NCBI GenBank assembly: GCA_016618085.1
Contig: JABLTG010000066.1
Coordinates: forward strand, 1 to 64,000
DNA from: Neovahlkampfia damariscottae
Taxonomy: Eukaryota; Heterolobosea; Selenaionea; Neovahlkampfiida; Neovahlkampfiidae
Reading direction: 5' to 3'
DNA length: 64,000 nt
Notes under the pieces: model-generated
Databases searched by the model: none
What the model was told of the DNA's origin: nothing
What the model saw: only the letters and a program-made list of their open reading frames with translations
In this document: piece by piece, positions 18,721 through 28,495 of the stretch
Layout: every line of letters begins with the position of its first letter
Position numbering within the stretch: the first letter of the stretch is position 1
Made by a program: the position numbers and the translations under genes

Positions 18721-18760
18721 ATAAATAAATTTTGGAAGGATCGAATTTCAGAAACCTTGA
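18721..18760. repeat. Solitary arm-like remnant of the intergenic palindrome family
   Basis: AATAAATTTTGGAAGGATCG followed by AAACCTTGA matches the right arm and flank of the palindromes of the viral element (AAATAAATTTGGAAGG... CCTTGA), about 4.7 kb away from the nearest copy and inside a host promoter region. The match is partial and the other arm is missing. Confidence 0.4.
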
Positions 18761-18854
18761 ATTCAAAATTGTATTTTTCTCTTTACTGTTGAGTTTTTCC
18801 GTGCCTTAATTGACCAATAAGTTAAAAGAAAAATTCCTCCAATAAACAACAGAG

Positions 18855-19160
18855 ATGATTCGGAAATTATCCTCACTCGAAGTTTTTCACTCTTTTTTGA
18901 TTCTAACTTATTCACAGGATATACTAACTTTGTTAGAAGAGAATAAAAAAAATGGAGAGTCTAAGATGACCAAGAAGGGTAGTTTAGAGGATATTTGTCA
19001 ATTATTTGAAAAAGAAGCAGAAAAAAAAGAACAAACTCAAACCATTGAAAAAAAATTGGTAAAGAAAGGTAGTTTGGAAGATATTGCGGGAATGTTTGAA
19101 AGAGAAACTGAAAACTCATATAACACAGTTCACGAAGGAAAAGTAAGACACACGTTGTAG
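18855..19160 (+). CDS. Small protein with three KKGSLEDI-type repeats
   Basis: ATG 18855 with one 36-nt intron (18882-18917) gives 89 residues. The intron is a multiple of three and has no stop, so it looks coding until removed. Removing it restores a first repeat RKLSSLEDILTLLEE that matches KKGSLEDICQLFEKE and KKGSLEDIAGMFERE. Three copies of an about 15-residue amphipathic module with Lys/Glu-rich linkers result. I do not recognise the family. The pattern looks like a docking-motif array, but that is a guess. Confidence 0.6.
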   Translation: MIRKLSSLEVFHSFLILTYSQDILTLLEENKKNGESKMTKKGSLEDICQLFEKEAEKKEQTQTIEKKLVKKGSLEDIAGMFERETENSYNTVHEGKVRHTL

Positions 19161-19177
19161 TTTAACTCTTTAAAAAG

Positions 19178-20043
19178 ATGTATAACACTTCAGGTTACTC
19201 AGTTTGTGGAGTTTTAAATCAACATAATAAACCATGTCAAAGAATCGGAAAGTGTCCATTTCATCATAAAGAAGAAGAGGTTATCACTTCACCAAGAAAT
19301 ATTATGCCAAAATTACAGTATCCTATAAAACAACAAGATTTTCAATTATTAAATCAACAACAACAAATTTATGAACAGACAATGAAAAATCAAAATTTTG
19401 AATTTCTTTTACCAAATAATCAACCAAATTCATTTTCAAAATTTAAAACAAATGAATTACAAAATACAAATATGATGATGAATACAAACTCAACAAACCA
19501 AAACTCAAATATTTCAAATCATTTATTAAACAGAATTACTCCGATTGGTATTCCAATGAAAGTTTCAAATGGATTAAATCCTTCACTTTTAAATTCATTG
19601 AATCCAATGTCAAATAATAATTCAAACGCAGTACAACAAATTAATTTACAAATAAAAAATGAAGAAGAAGTTGTTTCACCAAGAAGAAATCAACAACAAG
19701 AAGATATTGGAAATAATAAAAATAACGAAAAATCAAAAGATTCAACTGTTCAAAAGAAACCATTTAAACATGGTTGGACAAAAGAAGAGGTAATTTTTTT
19801 TTTTTTTTTGAATTTAAAAAGCACCTTAAATTTTTAACTGGACTTGAAATTCATGGAAAAGGACAATGGAAACAAATTGCCACTCTTGTAGGAACAAGAT
19901 CTCCAACTCAAATTCAAAGTCACGCTCAAAAATATTTTTTGAGACAAAATCAACAAGTGAAAAATAAAAGATCGATTCATGACTTGACAATTGAAGATTT
20001 AAAAAGTTGTTTTAGTGATGAAAAAAAACAAAAAACTGAATAA
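19178..20043 (+). CDS. SHAQKYF-class Myb/SANT transcription factor
   Basis: Two exons (intron 19790-19821, 32 nt) give 277 residues. N-terminal zinc-knuckle-like motif CGVLNQHNKPCQRIGKCPFH, a low-complexity Asn/Gln middle, then a single Myb repeat HGWTKEE|HLKFLTGLEIHGKG completed across the intron and ending PTQIQSHAQKYFLRQ. The SHAQKYF signature defines one-repeat Myb factors of plants and amoebae. It begins 17 bp after the previous gene ends and is followed downstream by an RWP-RK factor. Nuclear DNA-binding regulator; targets unknown. Confidence 0.9.
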
Positions 20044-20481
20044 AAATTGTACAAAGAAATTAATTTTGGATTTGAAATGATTAATTTTTGAGTGGACAAA
20101 CTATTTTGGCAGCATCGAACAGTCGTTGTGCCATTTACCTCTGGAATTGAAATTGATGAAAAACTAAGCGGAAGTATTGCTCAGAGAAAAATTGATGTAT
20201 TTTTATTAGATAAGGTTCTGATTCAATTCGAATTCTCCCAAAGTCACCAGATTTGTAAACTCCTAAATTGGAAATTAAATTGAACTGAATGAGAATTCAG
20301 TCATGAAAAAATTTGTCTTCTCTTCAAAACTTTGGACAATGGTACAACATTGAAATTACCTAAAACGATTCTCCAGATTCTTTTGAAATTTTGACCAATC
20401 ATGAGATATTTCAATTTAATTGGATAAAGAGAAACCAGTGAATTTGTTTGCACGAAGAATAAAAAAGTACCCTTTTTTTCA
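20044..20481. other. Long gene-free interval upstream of the RWP-RK gene
   Basis: 438 bp with no convincing gene. The part from 20090 to 20300 is less AT-rich than typical intergenic DNA here and has a 63-codon open frame beginning only with GTG, with no recognisable similarity. A GACCAATCA box is at 20393-20401. It could be a long 5' leader, an undetected RNA gene or remnant coding sequence. Confidence 0.35.
20393..20401 (+). promoter_or_regulatory. CCAAT box of the RWP-RK gene
   Basis: GACCAATCA, the full consensus seen upstream of many host genes here, lies 80 bp before ATG 20482. Confidence 0.45.
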
Positions 20482-21048
20482 ATGTCCTTAGCTGCTTTAT
20501 CAAACATAAAAAAAAAGAAGAAGAAAATCGAAATCACATTTGAAGACTTACAACACAACTTTGAATACCCGATAAAAGAAGCGGCTGTAAATTTAAACGT
20601 GAGCTTGACACAATTAAAACGCATATGTAGAGACCATGATGTACCTAGATGGCCTCATAGAAAGGTTTTTTTTTTTTTTTTTTTTCAAATTTTTTTTTGT
20701 CAGTTACAAAGTTTGGAAAATAAAATTGATGAAATGAAGAAAGCATTAAAAGAATGTGATGATTTATCAAGACAGTTAACGGAATCAAAAATTGAATCTT
20801 ATGAAAAAGAAAAACAGTACATAATTGATCACCCAAAAACAATTGTATCAAATAAAAGAAAATCAAGAGAATATGAAGATGATGACGAAGAAGAAGATGG
20901 TCCAGGTTTCAAGAGACGTTCATCTGTTTCTTCAAATGATTCAGATTATCTTTCATCTTCTGATGATGAATCTAGATATATAGAAGAAGATAGTTTAAGA
21001 TTCGCTTTGAACAAAATGAAGATCGGAAATATTTTAAATGATGATTAA
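20482..21048 (+). CDS. RWP-RK domain transcription factor
   Basis: Two exons (intron 20665-20703, 39 nt, with a run of about 20 T) give 175 residues. The domain is ITFEDLQHNFEYPIKEAAVN, then LNVSLTQLKRICRDHDVPRW and PHRK|LQSLE, that is the RWPxRK signature as RWPHRK. A coiled coil, an acidic EEE/DDD stretch and a Ser-rich tail follow. The intron is a multiple of three with no in-frame stop. RWP-RK factors are nuclear DNA-binding proteins in plants and amoebae. The gene is convergent with the dehydrogenase gene and the two TAA stops overlap within one TTAA. Confidence 0.9.
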   Translation: MSLAALSNIKKKKKKIEITFEDLQHNFEYPIKEAAVNLNVSLTQLKRICRDHDVPRWPHRKVFFFFFFQIFFCQLQSLENKIDEMKKALKECDDLSRQLTESKIESYEKEKQYIIDHPKTIVSNKRKSREYEDDDEEEDGPGFKRRSSVSSNDSDYLSSSDDESRYIEEDSLRFALNKMKIGNILNDD

Positions 21049-22234
21049 AGTTTTGAAATTTGTTTTATAATTCTCTTCATACTTTCTTTGTTGGTTGAAA
21101 TAATTTCTCCTTTAGAAAAGTTTGTAATTTTTTGGAAGTTATCAGAAATATCTTTTACACTTATTTCATTTTTTTCTTTTAGATTAACAGAATATCCTTC
21201 AGTTCTGAACCATCTATTAAAAAAATTTAATTTCTTTTTTTTTTAGTCAAACTTTAATTTTGTAAAGAATCCACCACCACATTCAAATAAACCACCTGTT
21301 TCTTTTGTTTTTGGATGACATAAATAAATCATCAATGGTGAAACATAAGCAGGTTTTAATAAATCAGTTGGATTAATAGAAGCTAAAATTCTAGAAGATC
21401 CAACAGGAGCAACAATATTACAATGAATATTATCTTTATATCCTTCAATTGCTAATGTTTGACCTAATCCTATAAATCCTGATTTTGCCATTCTATTTGT
21501 ATTAAAAAATACTTTTCTTCTTACGCATAATTCGCCTTTTTTTTTGTTTTAAAAATGAATTAAATACCTGTCCAAAATTACCATAAATACCACTTAAAAG
21601 TCATTTTAATTTCATTTTACCTTGAACTTGAAATAAAAATAATTCTTCCAAATTTATTTTTCTTCATATGAGGCCAAGCAGCATGAGTAACTTTAAAACT
21701 ACCTTTCATATGTACTTGATAAACTAAATCCCAATCCTTTTCAGTCATTTTTGAAAATGATTTATCTCTCAAAATACCACTATTCACTGTTAAAGAGAAC
21801 TATTATTTCAAACGCGTTATTTATCAAAATATCAATTCTACCAAATCTTTGAATAATTTCATTTATAATTCTATCACCATTCTCAACACTATCATAATTT
21901 GCAAATGATTTTCCTTTTCCATATTTTGTTTCTATTTCTTTAACCACCTCATCTTTAAGAGTTTTAAAGGTTGAAATAAAAAATACCAGCAGGTTTACTT
22001 GAAGAATTTCCTGAACCATCAGTAGCACCACCATAATCATTCACTTTATTTTTTAATTCTTTTCTTTTTTTTTTTACCAACTACTTTTGCACCATGTGCA
22101 GCAAATGACAAGGCGTATTCTCTTCCAAGACCTCTTCCACTTCCTAGTGTAATAAATTAATCTATATTTAAATATATACCTGTCACTAGAACAACCAAAC
22201 CATCTAAATCATTACTCTCTAATCTTGATGACAT
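21045..22234 (-). CDS. Short-chain dehydrogenase, peroxisomal MFE2 / 17-beta-HSD4 type
   Basis: Nine exons with eight introns of 28-39 nt give 306 residues. Spliced motifs: VLVTGSGRGLGREYALSFAA (NAD site), VVNDYGGATDGSG, FANYDSVENGDRII, RIDILINNAGILRDKSF, then FISSSSGIYGNFGQANYAMA followed by KSG (catalytic Ser, Tyr and Lys), and GGLFECGGGFFTKLKWFRTEG. This is the (3R)-hydroxyacyl-CoA dehydrogenase unit of multifunctional enzyme 2, here without the hydratase and SCP2 domains. A role in fatty-acid beta-oxidation is likely. It ends in KQISKL; the final SKL is a textbook peroxisomal targeting signal. Confidence 0.92.
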
Positions 22235-22264
22235 TTTGGTTACACCAACAACGATAAAATTTGA

Positions 22265-22270
22265 CCAATG
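22265..22270 (+). promoter_or_regulatory. CCAAT box between the dehydrogenase gene and the SNARE gene
   Basis: TTGACCAATG lies about 30 bp upstream of the dehydrogenase ATG (22234) and beyond the 3' end of the SNARE gene. Confidence 0.35.
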
Positions 22271-22313
22271 ATTAAAAAAATCTAATTTCTATAAATATAT
22301 TTTATTCTAAAAT

Positions 22314-23073
22314 TTATTGATTTCCTCCTGAAGGAATAAATGGACGTAAAATGAAAAAACCAGTGAACCTAAAAATAATGTTATTTTCTTATTCAACTTA
22401 CCCTATTATTAAAATAATTGCAATGACCAATAAAACTATAACTGAAATGAGAATAATAACATTCGTAATTTGTCTTCTTCCTAATCTTGTAACGATGGTA
22501 CCAGCTCTTTTAAAAATTAAAATATCAAAAAAAATAACGAACTGGTTTGCATTGTCGTTTACTGCATTAACCTTTCAAGAAAATTAGAAAATTAAAAAGG
22601 TATTCTTGTACTTTTTCTGTATGTCCTATAATTTGATCTCTTTGTGCTCTCAAAGTTGAAGAAGTATTGATTCCTTGATTTTCAATTTCATCCAAAACTT
22701 GAATTGACCTAGCAATAGATTTTGATGATTCTTCAACTCTTTTCATATTTCCTAAATTTTTTGTTCTTGAATCTTGCAATAAAGAATCTTTTTCACTGTA
22801 ATTTTGGTCTAAAGTCAAACTATCTCTATTTAGTTGATTTTTAATTTTTTCAAATTCTCCTTTTTGTTGTTTCACTTTTTTTTGAAATCTATTTGCTTGT
22901 CTTTTGATTTGAGCATCTAAAGTTTCAGCCTCCATTCTATTACAAAGTTTTTCAGCCAACTCTATATTCTTTTCAATATCTCTTTCTAAATTTCTATTTC
23001 CTTGTAATTTATAATCTTTTAAATATCTAGAAATACGATCAGAAGTTTCGTTAAATTCTTCTTCATAATCCAT
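22314..23073 (-). CDS. VTI1: Vti1-like Qb-SNARE
   Basis: Four exons with introns of 40, 36 and 33 nt give 216 residues. N-terminal helical region with IELAEKLCNRMEAETLDA as in Vti1, followed by a SNARE coil (SIQVLDEIENQGINTSSTLR then AQRDQIIGHTEKVNAVNDNA), then LGRRQITN and a C-terminal transmembrane helix (VIILISVIVLLVIAIILIIG). A short tail of about 16 residues extends past the membrane span, unusual but not unique. Vti1 mediates Golgi-endosome-vacuole fusion. Only the spliced frame gives the conserved coil end and anchor. The gene symbol is a family-level call. Confidence 0.85.
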
Positions 23074-23294
23074 GTTTTTTTTAGAAGTCTAAACTTGATG
23101 AATTTAACCAATTAAAACAATTTCTAATTCTTGTAAAATTTAACCAGTCACAATGCAACTGAAGGTTTGAAAAAAAAAAAAAATTAAAACCTTTTTTAGA
23201 AATTTTTACCAACTTTAACAACTTTGATCAGAACTTATAAATCAAAAGTAAAAAAAAAAAAAAAAAAATTAAAAAACTTCAAAAAAAGAGTAGA

Positions 23295-23492
23295 ATGTTA
23301 GAAATCAAAAGAGAACAAAAACAACAAAAGAAAAGAAAAAAATTAGCAATAAAACAAGCTCAATTTCCATTTATGATACCAGAATACGAAATGAAGGAAA
23401 AAAAAATTATTATTTATCAAAAAGCTAGAAATGAAGCAATTGATATTGATGAAAATGCAGATGAAAGAAATAGAGGTGAAGAAGCATTATAA
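23295..23492 (+). CDS. Small basic hypothetical protein
   Basis: A 65-residue ORF from ATG 23295, preceded by an A-rich leader. Lys/Arg/Gln-rich N terminus, then FPFMIPEYEMKEKKIIIYQK and an acidic end. The length, the mixed composition and its position in an otherwise empty gap support a real gene, but I recognise no family. An extra exon cannot be excluded. Confidence 0.4.
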   Translation: MLEIKREQKQQKKRKKLAIKQAQFPFMIPEYEMKEKKIIIYQKARNEAIDIDENADERNRGEEAL

Positions 23493-23570
23493 AATAAAAA
23501 AAATTTTGAAGAGAAATTTTATTGGATAAAAAATTCTCCATAGCATTTCCAAACAAAAAAAAGAGAGAGA

Positions 23571-24739
23571 ATGATTATTCCCATTTTTTCCTCTCTATTT
23601 GGTAAAACATCAACTATTTCTGATAAAATCTCAAAGTAATTTATTTATTCGTCATTCGAAATTATATTCTAGATGAAATAGATAATATTTTTATGAAAAA
23701 AAATTATTTTTCAATTTTCAATTTTTTAAAAGAAATTATAATTTATTTTATCATTATTTTAAGATTTTTATTATTTTGGTTTTTTAAATCAAGATTTATT
23801 GGATGTTCATTATTTCTAATTTTTTATTTTTTCAAATTCGAATTTTTAATTTTTGTTTCAACCATTATTTTACCTTTTTTACTTTATAAGGTATATTAAT
23901 AATATCAATTTATTCATATTAGTTTTTTATTGAAAGAGATAATTGTCAAAAAAGAAATAATTCTCTTGAATTCATTGATAAGGTATTTATGAATGAATTA
24001 TTCATTATTTTAGGGTATGATTGAAGGTGAATACTCATTAGAAGAATATTATGATAATATAACAGATATGGGAACAATATCAAAATATTTAGGTGCTCAT
24101 TATGCTCAACTATCTGAATTTTTTAAAATTGAAAAAAAGATTGAATCAATTTTAGATTTTGGATGTGGTGCCGGTTCTTTCTCTTTAATTTTATCAAATT
24201 ATTTTAAAAAAACTAAAATTGTTGGTGTAGATACAAATAAAAATGCTATTGAATTTGCTAATTCAAGATTATCTGAATTGAATGAAGATACAAACGTTGA
24301 ATTTAAAGTTTCAAACCAAAATGAATTAGTTGAAAAAGAAAATAGTTATGATATTGTAACTTGTTCCATGGTATGTCATCATATTCCAAGAGATGATCAA
24401 ATTTCACAATTTTTGAAAGATTCAATTTCTGTTTCAAAACAATTTGTGATTATTAGAGATTTAGAAAGAGATCCATTCTCAATATTAGCATTCAAGTAAG
24501 TAAATTATATTTAATTCAATTTTGAAAGATATATTTTGACTCCAATTTTTACTAACAAATTGACAATTGCTGATGGATTATTATCAATTAGAAGATCATT
24601 TACAAGAGAAGAATGGTTGAATTATTTAATAGGAATAGGATTAAATGAAAATGAATTCAAAATTTTGTGGAAACCAGTATCTCAATGGCTGATTGTCATC
24701 AATTCTGAAATGGTTAAAAATAGAATAAAGAACCAATAA
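23571..24739 (+). CDS. Membrane-anchored class I SAM-dependent methyltransferase
   Basis: Five exons with introns at 23602-23672 (71 nt, long for this genome), 23891-23922, 23983-24013 and 24496-24528 give 333 residues. Residues of about 20-75 are very hydrophobic and should form two membrane spans. The methyltransferase domain follows: ILDFGCGAGSFSLIL (motif I), VGVDTNKNAIEFA (acidic loop), YDIVTCSMVCHHI (motif IV region), then SFTREEWLNYL. The fold resembles UbiE/Coq5-type enzymes but the substrate cannot be named. The first intron is the least certain part; ATG 23693 would give a shorter form beginning at the membrane segment. Confidence 0.8.
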
Positions 24740-24836
24740 ATTTTGGGTATTCGTTTGATTTTTTTGATGAATTATTGGTGGAAAATTAAATGATTAATGA
24801 TTGGCGGAAATTTCCGGGATTTTTGTTGTAAATTGA

Positions 24837-24841
24837 CCAAT
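24837..24841 (+). promoter_or_regulatory. CCAAT box upstream of the 24902 gene
   Basis: ATTGACCAATTAAAC, about 60 bp before ATG 24902. Confidence 0.4.
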
Positions 24842-24901
24842 TAAACTTTTTTTTCACTTTGCGTTGTTGGGACCAGAAGTAGCTTGATCGAGCAGTATTT
24901 T

Positions 24902-26065
24902 ATGCACATTTCAAAAGAAGGAGAAAGAAAAATGAACACACAATGGTTTTCACAATGGCTCTCATCTACTTTACAACAACAAAGAGAAAGTTGGATTATT
25001 TCAACTCCAAAATTCAAATACTGTAAAAAAAGAAAAGAATTTTTTACAGATGATTTCACTGACACTTGGTATAAAAGTCCTTATAAGTATCATATGCTTT
25101 TAACGACATATAATGTACCTTCCGAAGTGTCAGTAAAACTCACTTTAATCTATGAAGACGGTACAAAAGTTGAAGACGAAAATCCAGTTACAATTACAGA
25201 AACAACAATTACCAAACTCAAAGGAACAGAAGAACATCAACATGTTATTGGTCCTTTTCAATTTAACGTTTGTTCATACAAACACGAAGGAAGAAAATTT
25301 AAAGTTCAAGTTTCATTAGTTTTAGATGAAAAAATAATATATCAAATGAATTCACCTTCTTTCATTATTAAAGCAAAAAAACCAATTTCAAAACCAGGTC
25401 TTAAAAATAAAAAAAGAAAAAGAGAAGACGAAACTGAAGAAGAAGAAGAAGAAACAGAAGAAGAAATTAAAAGAAGAAAAGTTGAACTTTTAAAAGAAAG
25501 ATCTTACTTATTTTCACCTTTGGCTCCAAAGATTCCACTTCCATTAAATTTTAGACAACTTTTACCTTCAAATCCTTCAAACTCAATGCCAAAGAGTAAT
25601 GTTATTGTACCAAATTTTATTCAACCATCAACCTTTATGAAACAACTTCAAACAACTGAAACTACATCACCAAGAAATACACAACCAAAAACAGTTCCAA
25701 AAAAAGAAATTGTAGTAGTTTCAAATGAAGTAACATCAACACCACAAACATCATTATTACAACAACAACAACAACAATCAAATGAATTTAATTTTGTTAT
25801 GAACAATTTTGATCAATATTTTGAACCACAACAATCACAAAATAATGATGAATTATTTGGCGATTTTTTACAAAACTCGTTCCAAAATATTAAAGTTGAA
25901 GAAGATATTTTAAATCAATTTGATCAATTAAATGATGCTGAAAGATTAGAAACAATGGAAAATTTAATGGATTCAAATAAATTTGAAGATATGAATTTTT
26001 GCAAATTTGAAAAGGATACAGATTATTTATTTGATAATGATGTTGACCAATTTTTCATCTTGTAA
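24902..26065 (+). CDS. Putative transcription factor with beta-sandwich DNA-binding-like domain
   Basis: Intronless, 387 residues from ATG 24902 (ATG 24932 is also possible). Residues of about 50-160 look like an immunoglobulin-like beta domain: VSVKLTLIYEDGTKV, PFQFNVCSYKHEGRKFKVQV, and then SPSFIIKAKKP. A basic stretch KNKKRKRE (a likely nuclear signal) is followed by an acidic run, Gln-rich segments and an acidic Asp/Phe-rich C terminus that could activate transcription. The domain recalls Rel/CudA-type factors, but that is inference. The gene at 48590 shares this architecture and the SPF-x-V-x-A-R-RP border. Confidence 0.6.
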   Translation: MHISKEGERKMNTQWFSQWLSSTLQQQRESWIISTPKFKYCKKRKEFFTDDFTDTWYKSPYKYHMLLTTYNVPSEVSVKLTLIYEDGTKVEDENPVTITETTITKLKGTEEHQHVIGPFQFNVCSYKHEGRKFKVQVSLVLDEKIIYQMNSPSFIIKAKKPISKPGLKNKKRKREDETEEEEEETEEEIKRRKVELLKERSYLFSPLAPKIPLPLNFRQLLPSNPSNSMPKSNVIVPNFIQPSTFMKQLQTTETTSPRNTQPKTVPKKEIVVVSNEVTSTPQTSLLQQQQQQSNEFNFVMNNFDQYFEPQQSQNNDELFGDFLQNSFQNIKVEEDILNQFDQLNDAERLETMENLMDSNKFEDMNFCKFEKDTDYLFDNDVDQFFIL

Positions 26066-26313
26066 AATAAAATTTTAAATCAATCTTCGTGAGATTAAAT
26101 TTTGGTTTTTTTTTTTTACAACTAGTTTTAAAACCCCTTTTCTTCATATTACATTTTTTCGGAATTGATTTCATTCGTCAAATATATCGGAATTGACATA
26201 ATTCAACAAAACATCATTCAAACAGATCTAATCAACTTTTAATTCAATCAAAAAACATGAGGAAAAACATTCTAAATAAAGATTAGAAAAATCTAAAAAT
26301 AAATAAATTTCCT

Positions 26314-26320
26314 TGATTGG
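26314..26320 (-). promoter_or_regulatory. CCAAT box of the ubiquilin gene
   Basis: TTGATTGGTCG (complement of CGACCAATCAA), 24 bp before ATG 26345. Confidence 0.45.
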
Positions 26321-26344
26321 TCGAATTTACCAACAACAATAATT

Positions 26345-26694
26345 ATGAAAGTGAAGTAAGTCCTTGTTCACTTATTAACTTGCAGTATAAAATGTTTTAA
26401 TGGCGACTCTTTTGATATAGAAGCATCAAAAGAATGGACTGTAGCAGAATTCAAACAAGAAATTGAAAAGAAAACAAAAATTCCAGCTGGAGAAATTCGT
26501 TTAATTTTCCGTGGAAAAGTATTAAAAGATCATGCAACAGTTGATTCTTATGGTAAAATATTACATTTTTTAATGTTCAAATAAGAAATTTGTGATGAAT
26601 ATTCAGTTCATTTGGTTAGAAGTAAAGCAAAGACAACACCAACGAATAACAATACAAGTTCTTCAAGTACCACAAATACTTCAAATATGTTTGG

Positions 26695-26727
<33 letters not shown>

Positions 26728-28410
26728 GAATCCATTTGGTATGGACCCAGATCAAATGTCTAATGCAATGAACTCACCTTTAATGGAAAGTTTATTATCA
26801 GACCCTGATTTATTAAGAGAAATGATGATATCAAATCCAACTGTTAGAAATTTAGTTGAAAATAATCCTGAACTTGGTCAAGCACTTTCAGATCCTGATA
26901 CAATACGTAGAGCAATGGAAATGTCAAGAAATCCAGAATTAATGAGAGAAATGATGAGAAATACTGATAGACAAATGTCAAATATTGAAGGAATGCCAGG
27001 TGGTTTTGATGCTTTGAGAAGAATGTACACTGATGTTCAACAACCTTTAGAAGAATCATTTATGAATCCTTCAAATGACCAACAAACATCAAATACAAAC
27101 ACAAATTCTGATGAATCATCAAATATTAATACAAATCCATTACCAAATCCTTGGGGTGGTTCTTCTTCAAATAGTTCTTCATCAACAAGTATTTTATTTT
27201 TATTTTAACATTTCATAGACTCAAATACAAGTAATCCATTTGGATCATTAGGAGGAAATGGTTTTGGAAATATGGATTTTAATCAAATGAATCAAATGAT
27301 GCAAAATCCAGCTATTCAAAGTATGATGAATAGAATGATGCAAAACCCTCAAATTATGCAACAAGTAAGAAAAAATATTTGTTTATATTCTTTTAGATGA
27401 TGCAATCAAATCCAATGTTACAACAAATGTCAAATAATAATCCATTTCTTCAACAAGCTCTTCAAAATCCACAAATGTTACAATCAATTATGCAAATGCA
27501 ACAACAAATGTTTCAACAAAATTCAAGTTCAAATGGTACCAACACAAACAATATGAATCCTTTTATGTCGGGTATGTTTAGTGGTTTAAATCAACAACAA
27601 CAGAATTCTTCAAATAATTCAAATACTCAACAACAACAAAATCCTTTCATGGGTATGTTTGGTCAAATGAATCAACAACAACAAAATACTCAACAAACTT
27701 CTGATAAAAAAGAAGATGAAAAGAAAGAAGAAGTGAAAAAAGATGAAAAGAAAGAAGATACAAAAAAAGAAGATGATCCTAAAATTCAAACTTCAAACAG
27801 TTCAACAAATAATACTCAACAACAACAACAACAACAAAATCCATTTATGAGTATGTTTGGACAAATGAATCAACAAAACAATTCATCAAATCAACAACAA
27901 CAACAAAATCCATTTCAAAGTATGCTTAATAATCCACAATTGATGAATCAAGCAATGCAATTCATGCAACAATCAAACATGTTTGGTGGTCAACAACAAC
28001 AAAACACAAATACTTCAACTAACAACACAAGTACTCAACAACAACAAAATCCTTTCATGAATATGTTTAATCAAATGAATCAACAACAACAACAACCAAA
28101 TACTTCAAGTAATACAAGTTCTCAACAAAGTAATCCTTTCATGAACATGTTCAATCAAATGCAACAAGGACAACAAGGACAACAAAATCCATTTGTATTT
28201 GGTCAACAATCTCAAAAGAAAAAAGAAGAAGAAGAAGATCCAAAGAAAAAACTTGAAAGATTAAGAGAAAAATATAGTTCTCAAATTCAATTGTTAAAAG
28301 ATATGGGATTTTTTGATGAAGAACAAAATATTATCGCATTAGAAAAAACAAATGGAAATGTAAGTTATGCAGTTGAATGGTTATTTCAAAATCCTCCAAC
28401 AAAAAAATAA
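26345..28410 (+). CDS. Ubiquilin / Dsk2 proteasome shuttle protein
   Basis: Five exons with introns at 26356-26385, 26553-26585, 27189-27218 and 27365-27396 give 646 residues. N-terminal ubiquitin-like domain (IKCFNGDSFDIEASKEWTVA through RLIFRGKVLKDHATVDSY), STI1-type repeats with NPEL/NPMLQQMSNNNPFLQQAL patterns, long Gln- and Asn-rich linkers, and a C-terminal UBA domain (QLLKDMGFFDEEQNIIALEK then GNVSYAVEWL). This is the domain order of ubiquilins, which carry ubiquitinated and misfolded clients to the proteasome. The first exon codes for only three and two-thirds residues. The Gln-rich linkers make it longer than yeast Dsk2. Confidence 0.92.
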
Positions 28411-28495
28411 ATTTTGAATTCAGTGAGTTAAAATATTTATTTTCGTCAATTTCTATGACTCTACTTCAATATGTCAATATTTATCCTTTCTTTGT

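Noticed and set aside
20092-20283. 63-codon ORF in the gap before the RWP-RK gene
   Set aside because: Begins only with GTG, has no recognisable similarity and no CCAAT-ATG arrangement; kept only as an unexplained tract.
26690-28200. CAA-rich repeats that look like microsatellites
   Set aside because: They encode the Gln/Asn-rich linkers of ubiquilin in frame and need no separate repeat call.
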